A stretch of DNA of 64,000 bases from Archegozetes longisetosus (lineage: Eukaryota > Arthropoda > Arachnida > Sarcoptiformes > Trhypochthoniidae), in NCBI GenBank assembly GCA_018873245.2, contig JAEMBT020000001.1, forward strand, positions 6,476,220-6,540,219. Direction: 5' to 3'. The notes beneath the pieces are model-generated. The model was not told the origin of the DNA and ran no database searches. It was given only the letters and a program-made list of their open reading frames with translations. A program made the translations under genes and the position numbers. This document shows positions 31,080 to 43,223 of this stretch, piece by piece. The first letter of the stretch is position 1; each line of letters begins with the position of its first letter.

Positions 31080-31870
31080 AATCACGATCTAATTGAATTA
31101 AAATTCACATCAATTAAAGCCCTCAGACTGTTATTGAGTTTTTACTTCGAACAATTATATACAAAACATATGAAAGACTATTCAATGACCCTCAAGATCT
31201 TAGTTCTTTCACATCGCTTCGCTATCAAACACTTATTAGATGTTATTAAAGAGGAATTGATAAAAATGATTGTTTTCGATTCATGATTATGTCAGAGTTG
31301 GCAATGTTTCAAAAACTTAGCTAGTTGTCGGATGCCTATAAGTGTTTTGAATTGAATCAGATGGAAATAATTACTGGCATTGAGAAAACATTCGTCTGGA
31401 AACCAATCGAAAAACTTCTTAATCTATAGAACTTATCTCAAAAGCAATTAATCACAGCTTTGGTTGATACGGCAGTTAAAAATCTTGATTAGCGTACGAT
31501 GAGATACCAGGTTTTGACTAAGTTTAGATTGTGTTCAATACAAAATTTGAATGATTTAAGAAATACTGAGTTGTTTGATGGGAAAACTCTGCGTCAATCA
31601 ATTATGAGAAAGTTCGTAGACTTGTGATCAGATATCGATCGTTAGTTATAGAGTTGGAGAATAGAAATCAAGGCTTAAGAGTTGCTTTTGATTTCTCCAA
31701 ATCTAAATATGAAGAATCGAAACGCGAATGCGAAGCATGTCGAATCGAGTAACATGTTTGTTGAGCTTAACAGTAAATATGTTGATTTAATGACTAACTC
31801 TGAGGAAATTAAAGGAATTTAGGACTTTTTGTTGATGGAAATAGTAGATGAGTCAATCAATTTGCTTGTA
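31080..31870 (+). pseudogene. BTB/POZ protein pseudogene 1
   Basis: Similar to the intact BTB gene at 40192-41208 over its middle and C-terminal parts: LKILVLSHRFAIKHLLDVI-like sequence near 31185, then EELIKMIVFDS at 31252 and the coiled-coil-like tail near 31690-31830 (Glu, Tyr, Asn-rich). Stops and frame changes recur, so it cannot be translated as one protein. The N-terminal BTB core is largely missing. Confidence 0.75.
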
Positions 31871-31874
31871 AAAA

Positions 31875-32399
31875 TGAGATTTTCACTTTTGAAAAATAGG
31901 CCATAGTGCGTAATTCAAGTATTAGATTAAGTATTATAAACGTTTTATTCATATCGAAATGTCTTAACATTAAAAATATTTAACCTCTATTTTTTTCATT
32001 TTATTAAACTTGAAGATTATCTTCAATTTTTTTACTTATAACAAGCTCTTTGATGAAATAATGTTTTAATATCGTTACCTTATAGATTGGTTTTCAGTTA
32101 ATCTTGTTGAATTTTTGATCATTCTTTCAAATTATATTAAAGTCATCGAATCGTTAGAGGCTATAAGAAATCATTTAAGACATGATTCTTAAAATTTATT
32201 TTCTGTTCATTTTCTGTAACAGATTTCCAAATATTTATAAAAACTCAGATAAAAGATTATTTGACAAAACTGATGTTTTATATATCGCTCTGTTTATTTT
32301 CAATAAAATGATCTAAATGGAACCGTTTTATTCATAAGTCAACTGTTGATAATTCAACAAAGCTTATATTAAAGAGTATTTGAGAGTCAGATAAATAAC
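31875..32399. other. Intergenic region
   Basis: AT-rich spacer between BTB pseudogene 1 and the fucosyltransferase 3' end. No gene seen. Confidence 0.4.
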
Positions 32400-35300
32400 T
32401 TAGTTAAGCTTGCCAGCAGTATCGAAATATAAGTCCTTATTAGTCCAAGAAGTGTCAACACAAATGCTCTCATTACTCCACCAATGATCTATGTTTTGAT
32501 AAACTTTCTTATAGTTGTTATCATGAAGTAATGCACAAACTCTACACCACATCTCTATCCCTCGTATCTCTCCATTGCCTTTCCATCTGAAGTATTTGTT
32601 ATATAATTTGTCATTTTTGTCTAGTAGGTTTAGATAGTTGGCCAATTGTTTGGGTGATTCGAAATTGTCCACATGTATGAATGAGCTCGGAGGTGCGAAT
32701 CGTTTGTAAGTGGACGGGTGGGCACCCATTACGATAGGTATCACGTTGTGCCTGTTAATTACAAGTGTAATTAGATTTAGTATTAATTTATAAGTGACTT
32801 TTTAGTCTTTTTCTCACTCGATATTAATGAATGTAAAGAGCAAAAAAATTTACTTAAACCTTGTTCAGCTAATAACGAACTTTAACGACTACGATAATTT
32901 TCTATAAAAACTTAGAACTTCTCAATTGACAACTTTCAGAAGGTTATATATCCATATGAAAGCAATGTAAGAGCTAAATTTGGTTCACCAAGGTTCTGGT
33001 TACTTCTTATCTCAATATCCTTTTCAGAATAAATATACTCAAAAAGTATAAAGGTTAACGTAGCATGTCTTTACTTCTAACGTCTTTACATTCGAACATA
33101 ATTTGCAACAGCTTTACTCCCAGGATGTTTGATAAAACTTTCAAATAAACTTAAAATTAAAGTAACTTACACTAAAAAAAGTTTATTAAGTTCTACAGAA
33201 TTGTATTGAATCCTACAGAGTTCAACTGAAATGAGATAAATTGAACTGTATATAGCTCAGTTGTACAGAATTCGACGCAGTTCTGTACAATTCAGTAAAC
33301 ATTTTAAAATATAAATTGCTCTAACTTAAAGATTAAAAGTAATCTTAAGATTATTTGAAAGTCTTATTTGAAGATTTTGAGAGTAAAGTTGTCGCAAATT
33401 ATGTTTTGGAAGTAAAGACATGGAACCAAAAGTTAACTAAATTAAAGAGTGCTTCTTTGCTCTTCCATTCAATTATACAATAGAAAAATAGCTACATGAG
33501 CCCATTGATCCAAAACTTTTCTGTAATATAGTCTAAACAGTTTGAGTTTTCGAAAGCCAAATAGAATTTGTAATCTCTTTCCAAAATTTGAAAACAATCT
33601 TCAGAGTTTAGTCGCGAACACCTCAAATCACCACATCTACAGATCAATAGGAAAAGTGGTTCAAATAAAGAAAATTTGTGACCAAAACTGAAAATACAAA
33701 CTCTCCATAGATATCAACTTGAATATAATTTTTGAGTTGGAGCGCATATTCGAGTCGTTTGTTTCTTGCGTTACAATTGGACACAAACCAGGCCACTTTC
33801 TTAGTCTTTCCCTGAGCATAATTTATAGTGGTTTCATTATCACTTAAAGAATTTTCATTAGAATACGGAAAATATTTTAAATAAGGCGTAGCAACTTCAG
33901 AATCGTGTCTATAGCTTGCGGTCCAGTTTATGTGATTGTTGGCCATTCGAATGGATCCCGTATTCAATGGACTCTCGAGTTCAAATAATAACCAGATCTG
34001 ATTCGGTGGTCGTTTGAATTCATCATTAAAATCATAGAAATGATCCTAAAAATTTGCATTGGATTATTCTTTAGTTAATATCTTATTGTAATTATTTTAA
34101 ATGTTTGTAAGTTTTAGTTTAAATTTTGAGTCTAACTTAAATTTGACTTTAAAATAAGGCGCCAAAAGTGAAGTTACTTATTATTAATGCAAAATCCCTT
34201 ATAATTTCACTTGAATGACTGTTTACGTAACCTAATTATTTAATTATCCCTCAATCGTATTAAACAAAAATAGACTAAAATTTTAAGAAATATTTTCAGT
34301 AAAAAATAATTTGATTTACATTTTTCTAAATTATTATTGAATGAGTGCACAAAAAATGATAAAAGACTTGCTGTGAAGTGATATAAAAGATAAACTCTTA
34401 ATACATATTAGTTAAACACATTTGTTAAACTCATGAAGTCTAATAGCTTTTTGCAAACCAGTTGTTATATGAATTGAATTAAAGTCAAACTAAATATTTG
34501 TCTGTTTTTCAATTAAATGTCACTTCGAACATTTGGTCACAATAAATGGGGTTATTTCTGGAGAGATCAAACACATGGCTGTTATGATTGGAATCATTGA
34601 AGTTCAATATGTTTTAGATATGAACAAAACAATTATTTCAATGCATTAGTAATAATCAAATTGAAATTCATTCCAATTTAAGCCTCTAAACAATAGGTAC
34701 CAACCACACGAACAACATATACTTAGGTTTATCTGTTATTCTTCGCAAGAACTCATACCAATTGTTGCTAACACTGAGAGAGCGTTGGTATGCAAATCAT
34801 TTGAAACAATTGAAAAACTTGATCTTTTTATCTTATCTCGAAAGCAATTGATCATAGCTTTGGCTAAAATTACGATCAAATATCTTGCACTCAATATGAA
34901 GAGATATTAGGCTTATCTATATTTACATATATACTAAACTTGACTTGTGGGGATCACTTCGGAGTTTCGAAATATAAAGTTTCGAAAAATAAAGTTTCGG
35001 AAACCCTGTTTCTAAACTTTATACCAGAAAAAAGAATCCGATTTTCTAAACTTAATTCAGCTAAATTTGAAACTAAATATTTTCAAATATCAAATAGATT
35101 ATAATTGAGCATTAAATTAATAAATAAGCCTTATTTGTAGAATAAACTTGTTTTCACTATTATCAAATTGCAGAGGAACTCCAATAGATTAAGGGATTAG
35201 CAGACAGAGTTTTTAAAGATAATAAAAACTTTACGTCTTTAAGTCTTTCATTCATTAATGGACATTCTTCCGCAAAATATTTTCTATTTTTCAATGTTTT

Positions 35301-37124
35301 CTAGAATAAATGATGAATAATTGAGTTTATTTAACTAATAATGATTGCAGTTCTATATCTGCAGTTCACAATAATTCGATGTTTATAGAATTAAAACCTA
35401 CAAAATAAAGATCATTATGGGTACAAAACTAAAGGATGTAAAGCCAGGTTCAGTTTAATTGATAATAAATATGCCAATCATTTTAATGAACACAATTACA
35501 TCAATGTTACTATTTTTTACTACCAGTCCATTGGTTTCTTAATAGAGATCTGAAAGTAATATACCTATAAAAACAAAATGGGGTTTATCGTATTATTAGG
35601 GCCTCAAAACAGGGTTTTCGAAACGTTATATTTCGAAACTTTATTTTTCGAAATTTCGAAGTGTAACTGACTTGTGTTCAATTTCAATTGAATCAACGAA
35701 AAAATTGAATCAATTGATTGAAAATAAAGTGTTGTACTATGTTAATAAAATACTGAGGTTTTCAAGCCGAGACAGCTTACGTCGACAATTGAAAGTCTAA
35801 AATGAAGAGATCAACAACAATTGCATCCAGTTGATAGGTTACTATAAAGATATTGAAGTTTTTGGATCTCTTGTTGATAGGATTGCAGTTTATCAACACG
35901 TTTGTAACATTCAGTCAAAGATTACAAACACTCAGTTTAAGTTTTCATTATAATAAAAGCAATTTAAATATTTTTTCAATTATCCATTAGCATCAAAATG
36001 ATTTCTTATAAACTCTTGTTCATTTCATAGAATCAATCATTCCGACTATGGCTTATGTGAAAAAATAAACTTTTTCTAGATACTACTTTCTGTTAATTCT
36101 CTCTTAAGCTTCAGTAGAACACTTAATTACATTTGGTATTGAATATAAGCAATCACTGAAGACATGGTTCGTTTATCACACGTTGTGTTAATTTTCAATG
36201 ATTTATAAATGGAAAAAATTGATACTTTCTCCACAAAACTATAACGTCAAAATAAATAACATATTTCGAAATATGATCTCTAGTATTATTCGTAAAACAC
36301 AAGTTTTTAAAGTTTATTGAAGTCTATTCTGTAGACTTTATTAGTCGCTAGAAAATATTTATCCTTTAAATCAATTAATTTACTCTCAGATAGTTTTAAA
36401 GTTACGTAAAAGTTTAAACGCATACAATAAAAAGCTGATAAACAGTTAATAAAACAATTGACAATACCTTAAAGAAAATGAGATCAGCTGAAGGTGCAAG
36501 ACTTCTATCGACTAGTGCACAAGAATTTACGGGACATTTAGAAAATACTTCTTTGCCCAAAGATAAATTCCAATCGAAATCATTCTTATTTAAATAAATT
36601 GTCTTTAGTTTAGATGTTTGTTGACTATAACCTGATGGCAAATACATTAACTGATTGATAACTCTATCATCTTCTGGATCTCCTTCGTTCGGCCAAACGG
36701 CTAACTTTTCAGATAATACGGGATCAGGTCTCAGAGTTCCGTTAGTCAAAAACCAAAGTCTTTCGCTTGTTACACGATAAGTAAGTTTTTTAAGAGGTGC
36801 TATTGTATTGGAAGTTTCATTAATATTAGTAAGAAGTCTAGTTTCATTTACAGCCAGATTATTTAATGAATTTATTGTTTCGTTGTGATTATAAGTCAAG
36901 TTGTTTTCAACGACAGCATTGCTTGGCTTTGAATCAAACTTTTGTGGCAAAAAATGCAAATCTCTGTCGACTGGTTCATGAGATGGATAAAAGTTTGTTG
37001 GAAGCAGTCTCAAGTAACTAAGTTGTAAGTTGTTCAAAATAAATATAATAATTACAGCACTTATGATGATAATCGATAAAATTGAAAACTTTTTAAGTCT
37101 AAATTTTGTGAACATGACTATCAA
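32400..37124 (-). CDS. Alpha-1,3-fucosyltransferase-like gene, catalytic exon missing
   Basis: Three exons are visible: 37124-36468 (phase 0 out), 34045-33702 (phase 2 out) and 32751-32400 (phase 2 in, ends in a stop). Exon 1 has a cytosolic tip, a signal anchor at about residues 14-32, a glycosylated stem, and FucT motifs (RLWFLTNG, EDDRVINQLMYLPSGY, CPVNSCALVD). Exon 2 has RPPNQIWLLFELESPLN, INWTASYRHDSEV and KKVAWFVSNCNARN, ending VDIYG. The last exon has NVIPIVMGAHP, FAPPSSFIHVDNF, YFRWKG. The GT10 donor-binding block between them (Y-K-F-x-L-x-F-E-N-S ... D-Y-x-T-E-K) is absent from the 950 bp between 33702 and 32751. Joining exon 2 to the last exon keeps the frame, so a shortened, presumably inactive protein is possible; an assembly gap is the alternative. 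Confidence 0.8.
33170..33305. repeat. Small imperfect inverted repeat where the fucosyltransferase exon is missing
   Basis: Arms of about 45 bp: the left near 33180-33226 (aagttctacagaattgtat, then cctacagagttcaactga) and the complement of the right near 33256-33302 (gaattgtacagaactgc, then gaattctgtacaactga). It could be a small foldback element. It lies inside the interval that should hold the missing exon. Confidence 0.45.
34050..34550. other. Intron sequence of the fucosyltransferase gene with a dispersed repeat
   Basis: Within intron 1 of the minus-strand gene. It holds a copy of the phrase seen at 30100 (ggcgccaaaagtgaag, then tgcaaaatccctt near 34160-34200). No ORF of interest. Confidence 0.4.
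34550..35950 (+). pseudogene. BTB/POZ protein pseudogene 2 (split by a transposon)
   Basis: BTB-gene-like sequence before and after an insertion at 34950-35667. The left part contains LSRKQLIIALAK (near 34840), matching LSQKQLITALSN of the intact gene. The right part (35677-35900) reads KLNQLIEN, then a heptad-rich tail (CIQLIGYYKDIEVF). Several frame changes and stops are present. It lies inside intron 1 of the fucosyltransferase gene on the opposite strand. Confidence 0.7.
34950..35667. mobile_element. Terminal-inverted-repeat element with FLYWCH-like remnant
   Basis: Inverted repeats of about 57 bp (cacttcggagtttcgaaa ... aaaccctgttt and complement) are flanked by a direct repeat tgacttgtg at 34941-34949 and 35668-35676. 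The 8- or 9-bp duplication fits a hAT or Mutator-like element. Inside, the plus strand near 35425-35515 reads YKTKGCKARFSLIDNKYANH, a FLYWCH-type zinc-finger piece. The same sequence occurs in inverse orientation at about 52900-53266. Coding is broken. Confidence 0.82.
35950..36413. other. Intron sequence of the fucosyltransferase gene
   Basis: AT-rich; no gene, RNA or bounded repeat seen. Confidence 0.4.
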
Positions 37125-37129
37125 AGTTT

Positions 37130-39655
37130 TCCACAGTTTATAAAGTAGATAAACACTTAAAAGTGAATAAAATTACTAAACATTTAACGCCACGTCAACT
37201 TTTTCAATAAAACAATATTTTATTACGCACGTTTATAGAATATAAATTTAAATAAATATAATATAATATCTCTGTGCCAAACAACAGCTGAATTAATAAA
37301 TTATAAAAAGCTAGCATTTGCTTGAATGAAAACTAATCATCTAAAGTTAAACTTTTATGACAGCCTTTAACTGACTTTCATTTAAGTGGAACTGAAACCT
37401 ACATTGTTTATAAGTTAATTCAACTCAATAGACTGTATAGAATTTAATTTCACAACAAATGTATTTTGATGAATAATAAGCTATAGAATCGATTTCATGC
37501 TTCAATATACAGTTATATATGTTTTTTGTATGATTCATTGTAAACATGTGCATCACACATCCGCATAAGCGGGCATTTACGGACATCCTCATGGTTTGGC
37601 AGACGGTATCAAAGTTTCCAGTTGGATCGGGTGTAATTTTCATAAGTAGAATACCCGCATTAAAATTATGCAATGGGATTGAATAAAAATTGAGTTTTAA
37701 AACTACTAATTGCCTTACTTGCGACCAACTTGTGGAGTGAATGCAATTTCAGTTGTGCTACATTTACACTAAGTGAAAACAGATCGCGTATCAATCCGAA
37801 CAAAGTCGACAGGTTGCTATTTATTAGACCCAATTGCAAAAAACGTTAATTTAGATATTCAAAACAAATAATGATTCATTTGAAAGATTTTTGTAACGCA
37901 TCAATCCAGGTTTAATAAGTACATTGAAATGTGATTATTTGCGGTTGTTTTGGTGAAGTCCGCAATGAGATTTTTGCGAGTGTGGGTGTAAGGTTTAGCG
38001 GTTGCGGGCAGGTGCTGGTGCAAGAATTTTAGATATACAGTACATGTATAATTCAACGTCATAGCCTATTATTTATTCTCTATTCAATGGCACAGTTTGT
38101 TATTTGGTGGATATTTAACAATAACTGATTACAGCTATTTATAATAAAAAAGATAAGATTTATGTTTCCCATAATTGTGTGCATTTTTTGAAAGGTGAGT
38201 AAAGTATTTCTCTTTAAAGATGTGTTATGTAAACTTCTTGACTTATACTCTGTTACAGAAACTTATAGGTCTCTTTAAAATTAAAAAAAATTATAATCAA
38301 ACTAAGTGACAACATGTTAAAATTTGACTAATATGGACTAAATTCAGGATAATTTAGTCCAATACTAGTTGAAAACTTAGCTACATAGTTAAAGTTTTAA
38401 TGAATAGTTAATTTTTTAGTGTTTTTCTAATTTTGTACAAGACTGTTAAGAATGTTCGATAACTTTTTAGTAGTTTTGCTCTTATGTTATCATTGCATTG
38501 CATTGCATGTTAAGATAAGTTGGTAATTTACAAATGTTTCATATATATTTATTATAAATAAGTTATATAACATTTATTTTCTGGCTATCTTCTGCCTAAT
38601 TATCACTTCAAATAAAAGTTTACTACACTATTTTGATAGTACACTAATAAGTACCAACTTCTCATATGTTGCAGTAGTTCATGACACATCATTTGTTGGA
38701 TGCAATAATCACTTATGTCTTAATGCATACAAGTGAGAAAAATGTGTTTAAAGTAACACAACTTTCAATGCATTTAAATCAAAAATTTTGAACAAAGTCA
38801 TTTAATATCGAATTATTATTTTAAACAAATTTCAATAAAAAAAATTTTTTAAATTTAAAACCAAAACAAATAAATTTTGATAAAAAACTATTGTTTGAAA
38901 AGTTTGTAAACAATTGACTCCTATTTATGTTAGTATTGCATAAAAGTGCAGTTAACACACTTTTGTGACGCATAAGTACAAAACGGCTCTTAGGTAAAAT
39001 GGTTTCTATGGGAATCTTTGCCGATTTAATATTTTCCTCGTTGAAACATTATGAAAATTTGCTTCAATGTAAAATAGGATCTAAACGTTGGTTTAATGCA
39101 ATAATCTGAAAAATCTTATATTTCGAGACAAATCGTTACCGAATCCAAGGCATCAATGTTTCAAAAAGATTTTACACATAACTTTACTAAACTTCTGAAG
39201 ACTAAATGAGCAAAACTTATCTCGTACATTCAAATTGAAAAACTTGATAAAAGATATAATTTCTACTTAAATATTCAATAAAATAATATTCAATTTGTCG
39301 ATTTGGTTATCCAAATATAGAGAGTCATACATCAGATATAAAAAATATTTCAAGTACTAGAAGTAAAAGTGTATTTATTGGGTTTTAATTTTAATTTGCG
39401 TACTGCTCAAAGAGTGTCGCTTAAAAATTGATACTAAATCAATAGATTTATCACGACGTCTGCTGATCAAGTTATAGATAGTTACGTCATATCAACCATA
39501 GGTAAAGCCAATCAAAACGTGTTTATGTTAACAATTATGTAGTTATTTATGTAAAAAAACATTATACAAATGTTTGCTCTGAAAGTCTGGGCAAATAACT
39601 AATAAGTGATTGATTTGAAATCGCATTTTGTCTCAATTGAATTAACTAATCATTC
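37130..39655. other. Intergenic region
   Basis: No supported gene. An 82-codon minus ORF at 37425-37673 has a Cys/His/Met-rich stretch (NARLCGCVMHMFTMNHTKN) without family match that I recognise. A (cattg)n run of four units lies near 38492-38508. The rest is AT-rich. Confidence 0.45.
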
Positions 39656-39659
39656 AATT

Positions 39660-41208
39660 ATGGATGAGTTAACTGCTCAAAAGGTATTATTTTTCAAATA
39701 TTGAATCATTTAATTAATATAATGCTTATATTTTACATAAATAGATTCAATTTTGATGTTTCATAAATAAATAAGTTTTTGCACGTTTTTCTGGAAGAAG
39801 AGCATAAGTGAATAGAATAAAAGTTGTCACTTATGCCGTTGTTCCAGCAAACCATTTGCTGAATGAGTGTGCGAAATAGTAAAACACGAGTAGTACACAT
39901 AGTAAAAAAGCGAAGTAATGTTTTTATACCATATGCAAAATGAACTTTCTATTGATTAAAACTATTTAACTCAATTACTTTAAATCTAGCGTCAATTTCT
40001 AAAACTTAATAATAAATCGTTTATATTTTCGAAAAAGTTTTCAATTATTAAACATTTTATACGAATTGACTTAAAGAGTAAACAAATGATTTAGTGAAAC
40101 AACCGGTTAAGTCAATACAATCAATGCTTTCACTTAATCTGTTTTGCCACAAAAGGGTTCAATTTTCTCAAATGAATTCTTAAATGCCTAGAATGGCCTA
40201 AAAAGGATCAGATTATCTCACTTTGGAGAACAATACCTGAACGAAGAAACAAAGGACATTACTTTCATCATCAGTGATCCAGTTCTCGAGCGAAGCGAAC
40301 GAATTCCTGCCCATAAAATCATTTTAAGTACAAGAAGTCATGTCTTCAAAGCTATGCTTTTCGGAAAGTTTAAGGAAAGCAACGATAAAGAAATTGAATT
40401 AAAGGACACACCAATTGAAGCCTTCAAACAGTTATTGAAATTTGTTTATTTCGAACAATTTGACTCAAACGATATCAAACACTTTCTGGTGGCTATCGAT
40501 ATCTTCAAACTTTCGCATCGCTTCGAAATCCAACTTTTGTCAGATCTTATAGAAGAAGAATTGATAAAAATGATTGTTTTCGATAACTTTATCGTTTTGT
40601 TTGAATTGGCGATGTTTTACAAACTCAACAAATTGTCCGACGCTTTGAAAGAATTTTTGAAACAAAACGAAAACCGAATCATAGCTAACATCGAGAAAGC
40701 TTTAGTTCAGGAGCCAATTGAGACAATCGAGAAAATTCTTAATCTCTTGAAGTTATCTCAAAAGCAACTGATCACAGCTTTGAGTAATATTGCGGCTAAA
40801 AATCCTGATCTGGATTTGAACAAATATCAGGTTCTGATTAAACCTGAATTGTGTTCTATAAGAGATTGCAATTCACTCAGAAGTATTCGTATCTTTGATG
40901 ACAAACAACTAAATGAGATGATTGAGACTAAATATGAAGAATTAGAGACTAGATATGAAGGTTTGACTACTGTTTATGAGGCCTCAAGAGCTGAATGTGA
41001 AGACAAAAATGCCAAGTATGTTGAGTTGAGTAACAAATATGTTGAGCTCAACAGTAAATACATTGAACTCATCGCTAACTATAAAGAAATTAAAGAAGTT
41101 TTCGAGCCTTTCATTGAGGGAAACGGAGGTCGAGTCAATCAATTTGTTTATAATAAGACGAACTGCTATTTAGGAAAAATTACTAAAAAGGTTTATTTCA
41201 AGTATTGA
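39660..41208 (+). CDS. BTB/POZ-domain protein with coiled-coil tail
   Basis: Proposed exons: 39660-39683 (MDELTAQK, donor AAG|GTATTA) and 40192-41208 (acceptor cctag), phase 0, 346 residues. The second exon is certain; the first is inferred because an in-frame TAG at 40189 blocks direct extension. The BTB fold covers about residues 20-125: QYLNEETKDITFIISDP, RIPAHKIILSTRSHVFKAML, ELKDTPIEAFKQLLKFVYF, then LSHRFEIQLLSDLIEEELIK. A helical region follows, then heptad-like repeats from about 270 (YEELETRYEGL, KYVELSNKYVELNSKYIEL). BTB proteins dimerise and often act as Cullin-3 adaptors; no Kelch or MATH domain is present. It is the intact member of a family with several dead copies here. Confidence 0.83.
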
Positions 41209-41214
41209 ACGAAA

Positions 41215-42045
41215 GTTATTTAAAAAGATCTCAATTATTCATAAGTATGTAAATGAGTTTATTCATAAGAATGTTTGAAAATTATGAAAATTTCTCTATT
41301 GTACAGATTATTTATTCCATTATGTATTAGTACATTGCTTATGAGTCAAACTTATATTTGTTGACATTTGTGTTTTTTCTTAACCTCAATGGACAGCTGA
41401 TGAAGATTTAATTCAAGATACGAAGTTTTTCGATACTTTAAACTTAAATTTAATATTAATTCTTTTGTTACAGATTTTCTATTTATTTTTCCTATTGTTT
41501 GAAGTAAATGATGATCACTTGAAATAAAGTTATGAATTTTCCGTTCAAATAGAAATTTTTGATAAAGTTTATTTTAAAGAGTTTAGACTTTGTGCTCATA
41601 ATGAAAACTAGTGAGAAGTAAGATTTTCGTAGAAGTCGATATTTCGATAAATTCTTTATATTATTTGAGAATAAATTGAAATTCTAAGCCATAGTTTAAT
41701 AAAATCTTCAAAAATATTGAGTATTGATGAAACAAGTTTAATGAACAAAACTAATTTTATTGATATTAAAATTGGAAAACTGTAAACGGAGCACAACAGT
41801 TTTTCATGTGGTTGCCGGTAACAAACACGAATATCTTAACGAGCAAAACAATAGTATTTTTTATGTCAAATGACAGAATTTAAGTTGAGGTGGCTAAAGA
41901 TATAATAAAGATAATTATGAAAAATACTAATGAATAATATAACATATTATAATATTAATAAAATCATTGAAATAGTTAGAAGTAGTCATTAATTATAATC
42001 AAAAACAAAACTAAATAAGTAATTGTCAAGATATACAATTCGATC
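41215..42045. other. Intergenic region
   Basis: AT-rich spacer between the BTB gene and BTB pseudogene 3. No gene or bounded repeat seen. Confidence 0.4.
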
Positions 42046-42915
42046 ACTCATTAAAGTGTTCGACTCCGTCCTTGTAATGATCGACTAATCGCTTATGTTT
42101 TTCCTGGAGATTCTTATATTTATTCTCCAACTGATCATAAATTGCTTTCAAATGATCGTATTTTTGGCTCAACTGTTCAAACTTTTTGCCTAACTTTCTA
42201 TGATTTTAATCGAGTTTCTCATATTTTGTCTCAATTATTTCGTACAAGTGATTATCGTCAAAAAATGCCAAAGCTGCGATCATTTTCATATGGTTAGTCG
42301 TCAGATCTTCAATTTTGAGGAACTTTCTAAACGGATTCAAATTTTTGTCGTGATGTTTGACTCTTATTTCAGTGAAAGCTGCGACCAATTTAGTCGAGTT
42401 GAAACAATCTAACCATGACTTGAGTAGATTTATAGATATATACTTTATTCTCAGTAATAAGTTTTCTAGACTTGATGGAAAACTCATTCAAACAACGTAA
42501 TAACTGAATCAAACCATAATTGATGGCTATTTCATATAAGGTCATCAATTTAACGATAGAAATATTATTAATAAATATATTTTCCATCAGTTCCGGTAAC
42601 TCTCACTTCATATCTGTCCGAATTTTGAAGACTTCGATCGCTATTGGAGTCTCAATTTTGCTATGATTTGCATCAAATCTCTTGCAATAGATATACTTTA
42701 GAAACAATTTAAACGATTGAACGGAAGTCTCTTTGATTTGAATTTGATGATCTTTACTTTTCTTAAAGTTTGATAAAAATATAGTCTGAAAGACAGCACT
42801 TTGAGCGCTTAAGACTATTCGATGCGATGGTATTCTTATGTCATTTATTATCAATTGAACATCACTTAAGTCTGAATTTAAGTAAAAGCTCTCATATTTA
42901 GAAAGTTTTGTTTTG
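42045..42915 (-). pseudogene. BTB/POZ protein pseudogene 3
   Basis: From 42915 down the minus strand: SDVQLIINDIRIPSHRIVLS, FKLFLKYIYCKRFDANHS, FINNISIVKLMTLYEIAINY, then IIETKYEKL and a heptad-rich tail (KYDHLKAIYDQLENKYKNL) ending near 42047. The order matches the intact gene at 40192-41208, but at least two frame changes and a stop (after KIRTDMK, about 42603) interrupt it. It faces the intact gene, so the pair is tail to tail. Confidence 0.82.
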
Positions 42916-43223
42916 TTTGCAATTGGCTACAAATAAAAGATAATAATTGAATTTGCGTTTTGTCTGGATATTATATAAAAATTTTTTTATTTAATTAATA
43001 ATTTTGATGAACTTATTACTGATTTGAATACCTTTGGGTTTGACATCTCTATAATAGTTATTGACTTTCGTTTCGGTTAGTAATCCATCTGTTATTGAAA
43101 AAGATTTTCATGACTTGTATTGAAAACTTTTGAATCAATATTTAATATAAACACAAATGTAGACAAAAAGATATTGACAAAAGTTGTCTTTAATCTTATG
43201 TCAATTGTGTTGAATATATTTGA

